From assembly GCF_000599605.1 (NCBI RefSeq), contig NZ_KK082672.1, positions 138,242-191,066 on the forward strand: DNA of 52,825 bases, read 5' to 3'. A model generated the notes under the pieces. It was given only the letters and a program-made list of their open reading frames with translations. It was not told the origin of the DNA and did not search any database. Shown here piece after piece: positions 17,904 through 27,888 of the stretch. Position numbers and translations under genes: made by a program. This stretch comes from Prevotella sp. HJM029. Its GTDB lineage: Bacteria; Bacteroidota; Bacteroidia; Bacteroidales; Bacteroidaceae. Positions within the stretch are counted from its first letter, which is position 1. Each line of letters starts with the position of its first letter.

Positions 17904-18058
17904 GCTATTTTTTGCTGTTCGTCCATGGGCGAACGCTTGTTTTTCTCTTTTTTGGTTGTTCGTCCATAGGCGCTCATGTGTTTTTTTTATTTTTGATTGT
18001 CCGTCCATGGACGAAGGTATGTTTTTCTAAATTTTTAGTTGTTCGTCCATGGACGGAC
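17876..18058. repeat. Tandem array 1: five palindromes at 41-bp spacing
   Basis: Five copies of an 18-nt near-palindrome, consensus GTTCGTCCATGGACGAAC, start at 17876, 17917, 17958, 17999 and 18041 (spacing 41, 41, 41, 42). The 23-nt gaps are T-rich (runs of 5-8 T). Several differences from the consensus keep pairing through G-T wobble (GGGCGAAC, GACGGAC). Each unit therefore looks like a short GC stem followed by a T tract. The array fills most of the gap between the symporter and susC genes; several overlapping open frames run through it only because the repeat lacks stops. Confidence 0.9.
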
Positions 18059-18146
18059 AGCATTTCTGAAAAGATTTCATGTGTGTCAAATTGTGTTCGA
18101 AAGCATTTTTATGGGTGTGTAAGCATCAAAGTCTCATTTTTTTTCA

Positions 18147-18154
18147 TAACTTTG
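18147..18154 (+). promoter_or_regulatory. Candidate -7 element for the SusC operon
   Basis: TAACTTTG matches TAnnTTTG. It lies 154 nt before the susC-like start, which implies a leader of about 145 nt. The -33 box is not convincing. No known riboswitch is seen in the leader. Confidence 0.5.
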
Positions 18155-18308
18155 CAATCGTAAATTACACGCACGTATCGCTTACGGATAGTAGTAAATT
18201 AAAGGATGTTTATATAAAAAAGGTATCATCAATAGCCTTGCGACAGCTTGATTTCTTCGCATGGCATCATAATAAATTAGTATTCCACCTATTAAAATTC
18301 CCATTATA

Positions 18309-21300
18309 ATGAGAAAATTGCAGAATATTAAATGCATCCATCGCTTAGGAATGTTGTTGTTCCTAAGCCTTTTGTGTATGGGGCCTTTGGCACTTCTGGC
18401 TTCGGCTCAGACGCCTACCGACGCCAAAGTAACCTTGTCACTGCATGAGGCTACAGTTGAAACGTTTGCCAACGAAATTGCTCGTCAAACGGGTTTGACT
18501 ATTTCCTATGAGGATAACGATGTGAAGGCACTCAAAGGCGTTAGCTTTGATGTGCGTGAACAGCCGTTGTCGAGCTTGCTCATCACCCTGAGCAATCAAC
18601 TTCCATTTACCTATCATGTAGAAGGAAGCACGCTTTATTTGGGTAGTAGCAAGGCCAATCAGCGCAAAAAAGGATTCTATGGGCAAGTAACCGATAGCAA
18701 TGGCGAACCTCTAATTGGTGCCATCATTCGTGTGGAAGGCGTGAATGGAGGCTTGGTAACCGATGTGAATGGTGAATATCAGGTGCAGAGCGATAAGAAA
18801 GAGGCAAAAATCACCGTGTCGTCAGTGGGCTATAAAACCATCACCAAGGTAGTAAAGAATGGCGCTTCGGGCAATATTGTAATGCACGAAGACACGCGCG
18901 AAATACAAGAAGTGGTGGTTACGGGCTATGGCACGAAGAATAAAAATTCGTTTACTGGTGCGCAAGTGGCAGTCAATCGTGACCAACTGATGAATATGGG
19001 TACAAAGAATGTGCTGCAAAGCCTGTCGGCTTTCGTGCCAGGTATGGTGGTGCTCGACGATAATATCAAAGGTTCCGACCCCAATAAGTTGGCCGATATC
19101 AACATTCGTGGTCGTGCCACCTTCGAAGGGCAGGCCAATACGCCCGTCTTTGTGGTCGATGGTTCGCAGGTTTCTGCCGAATATGTCTACGATATGGATA
19201 TGAACGACATCGAGTCGGTCACGGTGTTGAAAGATGCTTCTGCCTCGGCTTTATATGGCGCCAAGGCCTCAGCGGGTGTCATTGTCATCACCACCAAGGC
19301 TTTGAAGGGTGGAAAGTTGAAACTGAATTATAGCGGAACGGTGCGCCTCTCGACGCCCGATTTGCACGATTATCATCTGCTCAATGCTGCCGACAAACTC
19401 GAATATGAGCGTCTGGCGGGCTTGTTTAAAGACAGCGACCCCACACGTCAATACACGTTGGATCGTGATTATGCAAGGCTTTTCAACGAGGTGCAGCGTG
19501 GTGTTGACACCGATTGGTTGTCGAAACCACTTCGCAATGCTATCTCGCAGAGCCACAGCGTGAGCTTGGATGGTGGCGATGAGCGTGCCAAATATAATCT
19601 CGGAGTGCGCTATGGTAACGATGCCGGTGTCATGCGCGGGTCGGATCGCACACGTCTCTCCACCAATTTCAAGCTCTCTTACAATGTTTCGGGCAAATTC
19701 TTTGTATCGAACAATGCTACGATTTCGTCGGTAACGAGCAACACTTCTCCTTATGGTGATTTTGGGACGTGGGCACAACAAAATCCATACGAAAATCCTT
19801 ATACGGCCGATGGCGAGTTGCGTAAGTCGTTCTATCACGACATTGCCAACCCGCTTTACGAAGCCTCTTTGGGCAGTTATGGTAAGACCAACACCTTTGA
19901 ATTCCTCAATACCACCAACGTGCAGATTTGGTTTGGTGAGAAATACCGATTGGATGGCGACTTTTCTATCGACAGAAGCAAGCAGGACTCGCGCCGTTTC
20001 ACGTCGCCTTTTTCGTATAATGAGATTCTAACAAAGTCGGCCGATCAGCGTGGTTATTTAGATGATAACTGGGTGAACACAACTACCTATCAAGGGAAAG
20101 TGATGCTCTCTTATAGTGATTACATCTTTAAGAAGCTATTTTTAACGGCTATGGGAGGCAGCAGCATCGAGTCATCTTCGGTTGATGCTGCAGGCTATCG
20201 CTCCATCGGTTTCTATTCCGACAAGCTTGGGCATCCCGGTTTTGCATCGACCTATGCACTCAACAGCCACCCATCGGGTTCCGATACGCAATCGCGTGGT
20301 GTAGGTTTCTTTGTCAATGCCAACACCATTTGGGATAACAAATATTTCTTAGACTTGATTTATCGTTACGAGGGCTCTTCAAAGTTTGGTAAAAACAAGC
20401 GCTTCGCACCATTCTGGAGTGTGGGCGGTGGATGGAACCTTCACAACGAAAAGTTTATGAAAGGGTTGCCCATTCAGTTGCTGAAGCTCCGTGCCAGCGT
20501 GGGTTATTTGGGTAATATCAACTTCAATCCCTATCAAGCACTGACCACTTATAGTTACAGCAACAGCTTGAATTATGGAAAAGGAACAGGTGCTGTGCCC
20601 ATCACCATCGGTAATCCCGATTTGAAATGGGAACGTACTTTGAGTACGAATATTGGTGTTGACTTCACCGCCTTGCGTGGAAGAATCGACCTCTCGGCCG
20701 ACTATTACATCAAGAACACCGACAATTTGCTTTTAGATATTACGAAAGCACCCTCTATCGGTGTGACTACATCGCGTGAAAACATTGGTGAGGTAGAGAA
20801 TAAAGGTTTCGAAATGCGCCTGCGCACCATCCCCATTCAGAATAAAGATTGGCAATGGTCCATTGGGTTCACCTATTCTTATAATAAGAACAAAATCAAG
20901 AAAATCAGTAATGCGCTGCGCGAACAAAACGAGAAAAACCTTGCTAAAGGTGGCGTAGCGCCGCTTCCTGTGTATGAAGAGGGCCAGTCGCTCACAGCGA
21001 TTAAGGTTGTTCCTTCTGCAGGTATCGATCCCATCACAGGACAAGAGGTTTATATCAAGCGCAACGGGCAATACACCTTTGTGTATAGTCCTAACGACAA
21101 AGTCATCTTTGGCGATAGCAATCCTTATGGCATAGGTGCCATCAACTCCTATCTCACCTATCGCAATTTCGCGTTGAGCGCCTCTTTCCAATACTCTTTT
21201 GGTGGTGCCTTGTATAATGAAACATTGGCTTCGAAGGTCGAAGGTGCCAATCCTAAGTATAATGCCGACCGCCGTGTGCTGAGTGATCGTTGGAAAGAAA

Positions 21301-21572
21301 TGGGCACCATTGCACGCTTTAAACGTATTGATGACACCACAACACCTAATCAGACTTCACGCTTCATTGAGAAGAACAACTATCTTCGCATGAGCAGTTT
21401 GTCGCTTTCGTATGAAGTTCCTGTGGCATGGCTACAGAAATATGGTTTGCGCCGCATGTATTTAGAGTTGCTCACCAATGATTTATTCTATCTCTCTACA
21501 GCAAAACGCGAACGCGGTTTGTCCTATCCTTACGACAGAAGTGTAGAGTTCTCAGTACGTTTCTCACTATAA
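18309..21572 (+). CDS. SusC/RagA-family TonB-dependent receptor with STN domain
   Basis: A 1087-aa outer-membrane importer. After the signal peptide (to about residue 33, ASA) come an STN (secretin/TonB N-terminal) domain at about 40-112, a CarboxypepD_reg-like beta domain at about 122-195, the motif EVVVTGYGT (201-209) typical of SusC proteins, a plug (about 210-330) and the barrel, ending in an aromatic strand (VEFSVRFSL). STN domains in such receptors often contact anti-sigma factors, but no ECF sigma/anti-sigma pair lies in the window. The SusD partner starts 14 nt downstream. The linked metalloproteases suggest that the substrate is peptide or protein rather than glycan (inference). Confidence 0.95.
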   Translation: MRKLQNIKCIHRLGMLLFLSLLCMGPLALLASAQTPTDAKVTLSLHEATVETFANEIARQTGLTISYEDNDVKALKGVSFDVREQPLSSLLITLSNQLPFTYHVEGSTLYLGSSKANQRKKGFYGQVTDSNGEPLIGAIIRVEGVNGGLVTDVNGEYQVQSDKKEAKITVSSVGYKTITKVVKNGASGNIVMHEDTREIQEVVVTGYGTKNKNSFTGAQVAVNRDQLMNMGTKNVLQSLSAFVPGMVVLDDNIKGSDPNKLADINIRGRATFEGQANTPVFVVDGSQVSAEYVYDMDMNDIESVTVLKDASASALYGAKASAGVIVITTKALKGGKLKLNYSGTVRLSTPDLHDYHLLNAADKLEYERLAGLFKDSDPTRQYTLDRDYARLFNEVQRGVDTDWLSKPLRNAISQSHSVSLDGGDERAKYNLGVRYGNDAGVMRGSDRTRLSTNFKLSYNVSGKFFVSNNATISSVTSNTSPYGDFGTWAQQNPYENPYTADGELRKSFYHDIANPLYEASLGSYGKTNTFEFLNTTNVQIWFGEKYRLDGDFSIDRSKQDSRRFTSPFSYNEILTKSADQRGYLDDNWVNTTTYQGKVMLSYSDYIFKKLFLTAMGGSSIESSSVDAAGYRSIGFYSDKLGHPGFASTYALNSHPSGSDTQSRGVGFFVNANTIWDNKYFLDLIYRYEGSSKFGKNKRFAPFWSVGGGWNLHNEKFMKGLPIQLLKLRASVGYLGNINFNPYQALTTYSYSNSLNYGKGTGAVPITIGNPDLKWERTLSTNIGVDFTALRGRIDLSADYYIKNTDNLLLDITKAPSIGVTTSRENIGEVENKGFEMRLRTIPIQNKDWQWSIGFTYSYNKNKIKKISNALREQNEKNLAKGGVAPLPVYEEGQSLTAIKVVPSAGIDPITGQEVYIKRNGQYTFVYSPNDKVIFGDSNPYGIGAINSYLTYRNFALSASFQYSFGGALYNETLASKVEGANPKYNADRRVLSDRWKEMGTIARFKRIDDTTTPNQTSRFIEKNNYLRMSSLSLSYEVPVAWLQKYGLRRMYLELLTNDLFYLSTAKRERGLSYPYDRSVEFSVRFSL

Positions 21573-21586
21573 AAAATGGTATAAGA

Positions 21587-23032
21587 ATGAAAAAGATATA
21601 TCAATATGTCTGCCTGTTCCTCTCGGTTGTCGCATTTTCATCGTGCAACGACTTTTTGGATGTGCAACCTAAAGGGCAGTTAGAGGAAAATAAGATGTTC
21701 GATGATATGATGGGTTTCGAGGATGCTATGTTTGGAATCTATGCTAAAATGGCTTCAGGAGACCTCTATGGAGAAAACTTATCGTGGGGTATGATTGACC
21801 AGATAGGACAGCAATTTGGCTATGACAATCCGCAAGAACTCACCTATCATTTCAACCATTATGACTATCGCAATCAACAAGCGCGCAATGTGATTGATAA
21901 AGTGTGGGCTAAACAATATGAAGCCATTGCTTATATTAATAGTGTTTTAGTGCATCTTGACCAAAAGAGTTTTGCGCCCGAAGAGCGTAAACACATGAAA
22001 GGCGAATGTTTGGGGCTGCGTGCTTTCCTGCATTTCGATGTGGCACGCCTGTTTTGCAACGACTATACACGCAGCAATGCCACAACCGAAGGATTGCCTT
22101 ATGCTACGACGTTCAATTTAAAAAACAAGGAGAAGCACACCTTGTTTGAAACATTCCAACTCATTTTGAATGATTTGAATGAGGCCGAAACGTTGTTGGC
22201 TGATGACGACAATGTAAGCTATGACGGCACATTCCAGCGCGATTACAGCAAAGGGCGTGTGATGCTTTTCAACAAATATGCGGTGGAAGCTACCAAAGCA
22301 CGGGTATATTATGCGATGGGGAATTATACTGAAGCCGCACGCTGTGCACGCGAAGTGATTGCCGCCAACCAATTGTTTAAATTGAATAGTGCGTCAACCA
22401 TCGACGCAGTGATGCGCTTTCCTGCCAATAAAGAGATGATTTTTGGTGTTTATAACAATACCAAAGGTGAAGCCATTCGTTCTACGTTCTTACGCTCAAC
22501 GGGTATGGGTTCTTATACGGAGGCGCGCCGCGATGTGAAAGATTTGTATGAAACGAGCACTTTCTCTGCTTTGAGTTCCGACCTTCGTTACAGCAATTTC
22601 TTCCGCGAAAATGCTTCGGGTGGAACGTCCTCTTTTAGCTTTGTTCGGTTGATCCAGAATGATGCTGAGGCGAAGTCTACCGATGCTTTGAAAGGCTTTG
22701 TGCTCATCAGTCTGCCCGAGATGTATTATATTTTGGCTGAGAGCGTCTATGATAGCAATTCAACCGAGGCTATCAGCTTGCTCAATCAAGTGCGGAAGAG
22801 TAGGGGGCTTGCAGCTATTGCCTCGACAAGAGTAGATTCAAAAGCTAAATTTGTGAGCGAAATGCTGTTGGAGCGGAGACGCGAATTTCCAGGAATGGGG
22901 CAGACGTTCTATGCGCTGAAGCATTATAATCAAAGCTTTACCGATTTTAGAAACATCGACACCTATCAGCCTACCAATGACATTTTCAATTTGCCTTGGC
23001 CCGATAGAGAGCGTGAATATGGTAATCCATAA
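21587..23032 (+). CDS. SusD/RagB-family nutrient-binding lipoprotein
   Basis: A 481-aa surface lipoprotein (lipobox FSSC, Cys 20) with the usual SusD opening NDFLDVQPKGQL. A helical TPR-like scaffold covers most of the protein and the C-terminus has the family block EMLLERRREFPGMG(Q)TFYALKHY and ends ...NPTNDIFNLPWPDRE-like (QPTNDIFNLPWP). It caps the SusC barrel and gives ligand specificity. No glycoside hydrolase, sulfatase or lyase is linked in this operon. Confidence 0.95.
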   Translation: MKKIYQYVCLFLSVVAFSSCNDFLDVQPKGQLEENKMFDDMMGFEDAMFGIYAKMASGDLYGENLSWGMIDQIGQQFGYDNPQELTYHFNHYDYRNQQARNVIDKVWAKQYEAIAYINSVLVHLDQKSFAPEERKHMKGECLGLRAFLHFDVARLFCNDYTRSNATTEGLPYATTFNLKNKEKHTLFETFQLILNDLNEAETLLADDDNVSYDGTFQRDYSKGRVMLFNKYAVEATKARVYYAMGNYTEAARCAREVIAANQLFKLNSASTIDAVMRFPANKEMIFGVYNNTKGEAIRSTFLRSTGMGSYTEARRDVKDLYETSTFSALSSDLRYSNFFRENASGGTSSFSFVRLIQNDAEAKSTDALKGFVLISLPEMYYILAESVYDSNSTEAISLLNQVRKSRGLAAIASTRVDSKAKFVSEMLLERRREFPGMGQTFYALKHYNQSFTDFRNIDTYQPTNDIFNLPWPDREREYGNP

Positions 23033-23053
23033 ATAGTCTTATAATATAAACGA

Positions 23054-23767
23054 ATGAATAATATGAAGAAGTCTGTCAAATATACATTTGCTTTGGGGCT
23101 GACCATGTTGGCCTTTCAAGCGTGCACCACAGTAGATTATGATGGTGAATATGCCCAAAAGGGCGAATATGATTCTCAAAATCAGGTCTATTTTCATGCT
23201 AAAAATGATGCTGATACACTTACCAATTTCTCCTTTGGTACGCTGCCAACAACCGTTACACGCGAGACCATTAATGTGCGTGTCGATTTAGCTGGGCGGT
23301 TGAAAGCTGCGCCACAGGCAATTAAGATTGTGGTAGATAGTAAGAGTACCGCGCAAGAAGGGGTGCATTTCTTGTTGCCTGAGCAACAGCCTGCCATACC
23401 TGCAGATAGCGGTTATGTGAATTATCCCGTGGTGTTATTGCGTGACCATCTTAGCGATACGCAAAACGATCATATTCGCTTGGTATTGCGTTTAGAACCT
23501 TCTTCGGAAGTAGGTACACGCTTTGCCGACAAGTTGAATTACACCATCACGTTTGATAATGTTTTGGAGAAACCCACATGGTGGGATAGTTATCTGAGAG
23601 CTTATTTTGGTATGCCCGCTTTCACTCCTGCAAAATATCGGATGTTATTATCCTATTATAACAACGATCCAAAAGAAGTTGAAAAGGCCATGGGTAGAAG
23701 TGGTATTACACAATTGTATAGAAATGTGCAGAAGGTGATTGCCTATTTTAGGGCACATCCTGAATAA
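23054..23767 (+). CDS. DUF4843-type lipoprotein
   Basis: A 237-aa lipoprotein (lipobox FQAC, Cys about 23 from the first Met; the internal Met4 at 23063 is also a good start). The body has the DUF4843 order: YFHAKNDADTLTNFSFG, a Calx-beta-like strand set (INVRVDLAG, VVDSKSTAQEGVHF), a proline-poor middle and a terminal helical part (YLRAYFGMP...KYRMLL). Proteins of this family sit between susD and PKD-like genes in many Bacteroidota loci and are thought to assist surface binding. Exact role unknown. The next gene is 130 nt away, the largest gap inside this otherwise tight operon. Confidence 0.85.
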   Translation: MNNMKKSVKYTFALGLTMLAFQACTTVDYDGEYAQKGEYDSQNQVYFHAKNDADTLTNFSFGTLPTTVTRETINVRVDLAGRLKAAPQAIKIVVDSKSTAQEGVHFLLPEQQPAIPADSGYVNYPVVLLRDHLSDTQNDHIRLVLRLEPSSEVGTRFADKLNYTITFDNVLEKPTWWDSYLRAYFGMPAFTPAKYRMLLSYYNNDPKEVEKAMGRSGITQLYRNVQKVIAYFRAHPE

Positions 23768-23897
23768 GATGATATAATTTGCAGTATATTAGTGGACAAT
23801 TGCTATGCTTTTGTAATGCAATTTGCCACATATTACAGAACATTTCATAATGTTTTAAGTAGTAGTGCATGGCACACTTGTAAAATAAAGAAAACTG

Positions 23898-25322
23898 ATG
23901 ATGAAAAAATATATATTTTTAGTGGGATTGTTCGGACTCCTTTTGAGTTCGTGTATCAAAGATGATTCTACCTATGGACATGACAATGTGTCGCAATTAA
24001 GTTTGCAGACTCCTTTGGAGAAGACGTATACGTTGAACCAAGGTGAAGTGTTAAACCTTTCACCCTCTGTGGTTCAGACCAACGCTCAATTGCCTGTCAC
24101 CTATGAATGGGAAGTAAATCACCAAAAGGTGTCAACGCAGCCCACTTTAAGTTATACGTGTACGAAATCGGGTATCTATCCCTGTCGGTTGAAGATTACC
24201 AATGGGCAGAACATACAGCTTTATGAATTCTCGCTCAATGTGGAGTTTGCCTATACTCAAGGTCTGTTTGTTTTGGCTGAGAAAGATAACCATGCCATTT
24301 TGACTTATGTGCCTTCCGATGCCTCGAGAAAGCATTTTGAGTTAGATGTTTTAGCACCCAATAATCCAGGAATTACCTTTGGTGCACCTTGTTCCATGAC
24401 TTGGAACAAGAGCTTAGGCAACCAAGATAATAATATTTTAGTGTTGGCAGCTGGTAACCCTTCAACCATCTATCAATTGGATGGCTATGAAATGGTGTCA
24501 ACATTCAAGACCAATGCGCCTGGACGTGTGTCACAAATTGTGCGTAGTTCGAACACCAGTGAATACCTGTCTATGTTGATTATCGATGGTGGATTGTATT
24601 CTTTAGCGGTGAATTCGACCAACCTTGTGCCCAAGACGGGAAACTTTAGCACGGTATTGGGCTATGTTCCCACGTTTGCAAACGTAATGGCTCCTTGGTG
24701 GAGAAATGATTTATTCTATGCACATGCTGATGCTTATTTCGATAATTCACGTGGTGCATTGTTAGCTTATGGTATTGAATCCACTGTTGTTCCTAAGGAA
24801 ATTGTGCACGGAACCTTCACTGATGAAACGTTAGTGGGCATGGGAGGTGTTGACAAACAGCGTAATTTAGCAGTTGTTACCCATCATACAACGACAGGAA
24901 AATACTATCTTACGCATCTTTTCCCAGGCTATTATTCGGCAGATGCCAGCCGACGTATTGCGCCCAACGTGTTCTATCATGCCGAAATTCCTGCTGCAAC
25001 AGGCATCACAACCAGCTCAATCGTTCGCACAGCACGCAGCAAGAACCTCGTTTATTTCACTGCAGGAAACAAGATTTATGCGCACAATGTGCTGGCTGGT
25101 ACATCCATTTCAACCACACCGCTGTTCACTGTGGGGAGCGCTACAGAAACGATTGTCGACATGGTGTTCTCTGATGACGATGATAAATTGTATGTTGCAA
25201 CAAATAGCACCACAGGAACACTGCCTGGAAATCTTTATTGTTATGATTTACAAGCCAACACCTTGCTTTGGCAGAAGCCCAATGTTACAGGGAAAATTGT
25301 GAAGATGTTATATCGAAATTAA
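23898..25322 (+). CDS. PKD-like family surface lipoprotein
   Basis: A 474-aa lipoprotein (lipobox LSSC, Cys 19). An immunoglobulin/PKD-like domain at about 30-115 (YTLNQGEVLNLSPSV, YEWEVNHQKVS, YPCRLKITNG) is followed by a propeller-like remainder of repeated strands (GLFVLAEKD, NILVLAAG, RSKNLVYFTAGNKIYAHN). This matches the PKD-like lipoproteins that accompany SusCD and DUF4843 genes. Likely a surface binding protein. It ends 19 nt before the first metalloprotease gene. Confidence 0.85.
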   Translation: MMKKYIFLVGLFGLLLSSCIKDDSTYGHDNVSQLSLQTPLEKTYTLNQGEVLNLSPSVVQTNAQLPVTYEWEVNHQKVSTQPTLSYTCTKSGIYPCRLKITNGQNIQLYEFSLNVEFAYTQGLFVLAEKDNHAILTYVPSDASRKHFELDVLAPNNPGITFGAPCSMTWNKSLGNQDNNILVLAAGNPSTIYQLDGYEMVSTFKTNAPGRVSQIVRSSNTSEYLSMLIIDGGLYSLAVNSTNLVPKTGNFSTVLGYVPTFANVMAPWWRNDLFYAHADAYFDNSRGALLAYGIESTVVPKEIVHGTFTDETLVGMGGVDKQRNLAVVTHHTTTGKYYLTHLFPGYYSADASRRIAPNVFYHAEIPAATGITTSSIVRTARSKNLVYFTAGNKIYAHNVLAGTSISTTPLFTVGSATETIVDMVFSDDDDKLYVATNSTTGTLPGNLYCYDLQANTLLWQKPNVTGKIVKMLYRN

Positions 25323-25341
25323 TATTATAGGAAATTAATAC

Positions 25342-27888
25342 ATGAATTTTTCAGTGTTTAAATCTTCTTTGGGGGGAGCTTTATTGCTTCTCTTCTCTCT
25401 ACAAACGCCTGTGGTCTGCGCAGGAAATTTTCAAGCGTTTTCGGCTTCAAAGCCTAAAAAGGAAACGAAATATGACCGTCTTTTTAAGGACAAGAAGACC
25501 GAGACAGCGCGCAGTAAGTTTATTACCGTGCACAAGATGGACAACCGTATTTATTTTGAATTGCCCCGGACATTGCTTAAAAAGCAAATGATGTTGGGGG
25601 GAACGATTGTGTCGACAACCGATCCCGATTATGTTGTTGTGGGAGCGCACAATTTTAATCCTATCCTATTTTATTTCGATATCCAAGATAGTGCGGTTGT
25701 GATGAAGACACCCAATAATGTGTTGTTTCAAGATAATGGCGCTGATACCCAACTCAAAGGTGCGTTGGCGTTGACTTATCGTGATGCCATTTGGAATGGA
25801 TTTAACATCGCAGCCTATTCCAACGACAGCAGTGCGGTGGTGTTTGATGTAACGTCTTTATTGGGAAAGCCCAATAGTGCGTTGGCTGTGATGCCTACCA
25901 AAAAAGGGAATTATGCGCTCAAAGCGACACCAAAATCAGAGTTGTCGTTCATTCGTTCGGTGAAGAGCTTTGACACGAACCTCACCATTACAAACGATTT
26001 CTCGTATGGCATTTCGAAATCATTGATGTCAATGCCTATTGGAGGTGAGATGCCAACGACTGTAGGAGTAAGTTATACCGTTGCTTTATTGCCCGAAAGT
26101 ACCATGCGCCCACGTATCATGGATTCGCGTATTGGTGTGAATTCATCGGTTCGTCTGGAAATTCCTAATGGCGGAACAAAGAGTCAACGCATTTTTTATG
26201 CACATCGTTGGAATTTGGTTCCAAAAGATAAAAAAGGCTATGCTAAGGGAAAATTGACTGAACCCGTAGTGCCCATTCGTTTCTATGTGGACGATGCCTT
26301 CCCCGAAAACTGGAAGAAACCCATTCGTGAGGGTGTGTTACAGTGGAACAAGGCCTTTGAAAAAATAGGGTTTAAGAATGCGATAGAGGTAGTAGACCTC
26401 CCACAAAAGCGTGGTGATTTCGATCCTGATAACATTGAGTATTCGTGCATTCGCTATGTTCCGAGTGGTGCATCGGCTCTGCCTTCGAGTGATATTCATG
26501 TCAATCCTAACACGGGAGAGATTATGGAGGCTTCGATGTTTATCTATTCAAATGTAGAAACGTTGTTGCACCGGCAATCTTATGTTGAGACGGCTGCTGT
26601 TGATCCTTCTGTGCGTTCAAATCGTTTGCCCGAAGCAAAGTTTGCCGAAGCGCTATCTTTCTTGGTTACAAAGGAGATTGGTCGCATGTTAGGTCTTTTG
26701 GATAATCCTGGTGCCTCGGCCACTTATCCCACCGACTCGCTGCGTAATGCACGTTTCACAACGAGCATGGGGCTGACGCCTTCGGTGATGGACGATTTCC
26801 ATTATAACACCATTGCACAACCTATGGATAAGGGCGTACGCTTGGTTCCTGCGGGCATCGGTATGTATGACGCATTCACCATCAATTGGAATTATCGTTA
26901 TTTCAATCCCGAGCAGACCTCTATCAATGAGGAAAAGAAGATTTTGGAGGCTTTTGTTGATAGCAAAATCAAAAATCCTCGTCTCAGATATTATGATGCA
27001 CGCTATAACAAATGGGATCCGCGTGCACAGTCAAGTTTGTTGGGAAGTGACTTCATTGCAACAGCTAACTACACGAATAAAAACCTGAGTATCGCCCAAA
27101 AGGGACTGACTTCTTGGATTAAGCATGATGAAGACAGCCGTATAAAAGAAAAACTTTATTGGGGAATTTCGCAAGCACGCTATGCACTTTTCCAGCAAGT
27201 GTTGAGCAATGTGGGAGGTATTTATATCAACAACATGAAGATTTCGTCGGGAGTGCCGCGCTATCAGGTGGTTTCCAAGGCGCTTCAGCAACGTTCTTTG
27301 CAATGGGTTTTGCAACAGGCGGTGCATTTCACCGACTATGCTGACCGCGCTTTCGAGCGTAAAGGGTTTATGGCTGTGAGCTATTACGACCAATCGTTGG
27401 AGTATATGGCTTATGAAATCTTGGCTGCCCGCACACGTGTTGCCGTGTCGGCCTATTTAAATCCAGCCACCTACTCGCAGAAAGATTATTTCGACGACGT
27501 GTTTAACGTGTTCTTTAAGAGTGCTGCAGAGCAGCGTGCCCCATCACAAGGCGAACGCATCATGCAGCGCACATTTATGAACTATGCGCAAGCAGCCGTT
27601 TCGAAGGTGACGGGTAGTGGAAGTTCTTCAGGCGCGTCGGGTGGGAGAGCAGCCTTTATGCAGGCTGAAACCAGCACTACACCAGGCTTTGGTGATCCTG
27701 GATTAAACCTCTCTCCCAATGTGGATCTTAACATTGCTGACAACTCTGAGCTCTATTTTTATAACAGCTTGCTGCGTTTGCGCCCCTTGTTGCAGAAATG
27801 TTTGAAGACTAATTTACCTCTTGCTGCAAAGACGCACTATGAGATGTTGCTGTTTAAGTTGAACAAAACCATGGAGGTGAAGAAATGA
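25342..27888 (+). CDS. Metalloprotease-family paralogue with a destroyed zinc site
   Basis: An 848-aa exported protein (hydrophobic signal to about residue 27) of the same family as its downstream neighbour (DUF5117/DUF4953-type zinc-dependent proteases). Shared blocks include KKxM(M/L)xGxTI, YTVALLPE/FTLALLPE, PENWKKPIREG/PALWKKAIKAG, WNKAFExIGFKN, DPDNxxYSCIRY and TGEI. Where the neighbour has HEVGHTLGFPH, this protein has KEIGRMLGLLD (residues 444-454, DNA 26671-26703): all three zinc-binding His are replaced (Lys444, Arg448, Asp454) while Glu445 and Gly451 remain. It should not bind catalytic zinc in the usual way. Likely a pseudoenzyme acting as a substrate-binding or regulatory partner. 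No stops or frameshifts, so it appears to be maintained. Confidence 0.9.
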   Translation: MNFSVFKSSLGGALLLLFSLQTPVVCAGNFQAFSASKPKKETKYDRLFKDKKTETARSKFITVHKMDNRIYFELPRTLLKKQMMLGGTIVSTTDPDYVVVGAHNFNPILFYFDIQDSAVVMKTPNNVLFQDNGADTQLKGALALTYRDAIWNGFNIAAYSNDSSAVVFDVTSLLGKPNSALAVMPTKKGNYALKATPKSELSFIRSVKSFDTNLTITNDFSYGISKSLMSMPIGGEMPTTVGVSYTVALLPESTMRPRIMDSRIGVNSSVRLEIPNGGTKSQRIFYAHRWNLVPKDKKGYAKGKLTEPVVPIRFYVDDAFPENWKKPIREGVLQWNKAFEKIGFKNAIEVVDLPQKRGDFDPDNIEYSCIRYVPSGASALPSSDIHVNPNTGEIMEASMFIYSNVETLLHRQSYVETAAVDPSVRSNRLPEAKFAEALSFLVTKEIGRMLGLLDNPGASATYPTDSLRNARFTTSMGLTPSVMDDFHYNTIAQPMDKGVRLVPAGIGMYDAFTINWNYRYFNPEQTSINEEKKILEAFVDSKIKNPRLRYYDARYNKWDPRAQSSLLGSDFIATANYTNKNLSIAQKGLTSWIKHDEDSRIKEKLYWGISQARYALFQQVLSNVGGIYINNMKISSGVPRYQVVSKALQQRSLQWVLQQAVHFTDYADRAFERKGFMAVSYYDQSLEYMAYEILAARTRVAVSAYLNPATYSQKDYFDDVFNVFFKSAAEQRAPSQGERIMQRTFMNYAQAAVSKVTGSGSSSGASGGRAAFMQAETSTTPGFGDPGLNLSPNVDLNIADNSELYFYNSLLRLRPLLQKCLKTNLPLAAKTHYEMLLFKLNKTMEVKK

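Noticed and set aside
17876-18058. CRISPR array
   Set aside because: The period is 41 bp, too short for repeat plus spacer of known systems; the between-palindrome parts are related T-rich tracts, not unique spacers, and no cas genes are present. The same holds for the arrays at 31901, 39363 and 46802.
17842-18163. Small genes over array 1
   Set aside because: The frames follow the palindromic repeat and overlap the symporter end and its terminator.
18147-18308. Riboswitch in the SusC leader
   Set aside because: I looked for cobalamin, TPP, FMN and purine motifs and saw none.
25342-27888. Sequencing error or pseudogene as cause of the lost zinc site
   Set aside because: The site differs at several separate codons, the frame is intact over 848 residues and flanking blocks are conserved, so it reads as genuine divergence.
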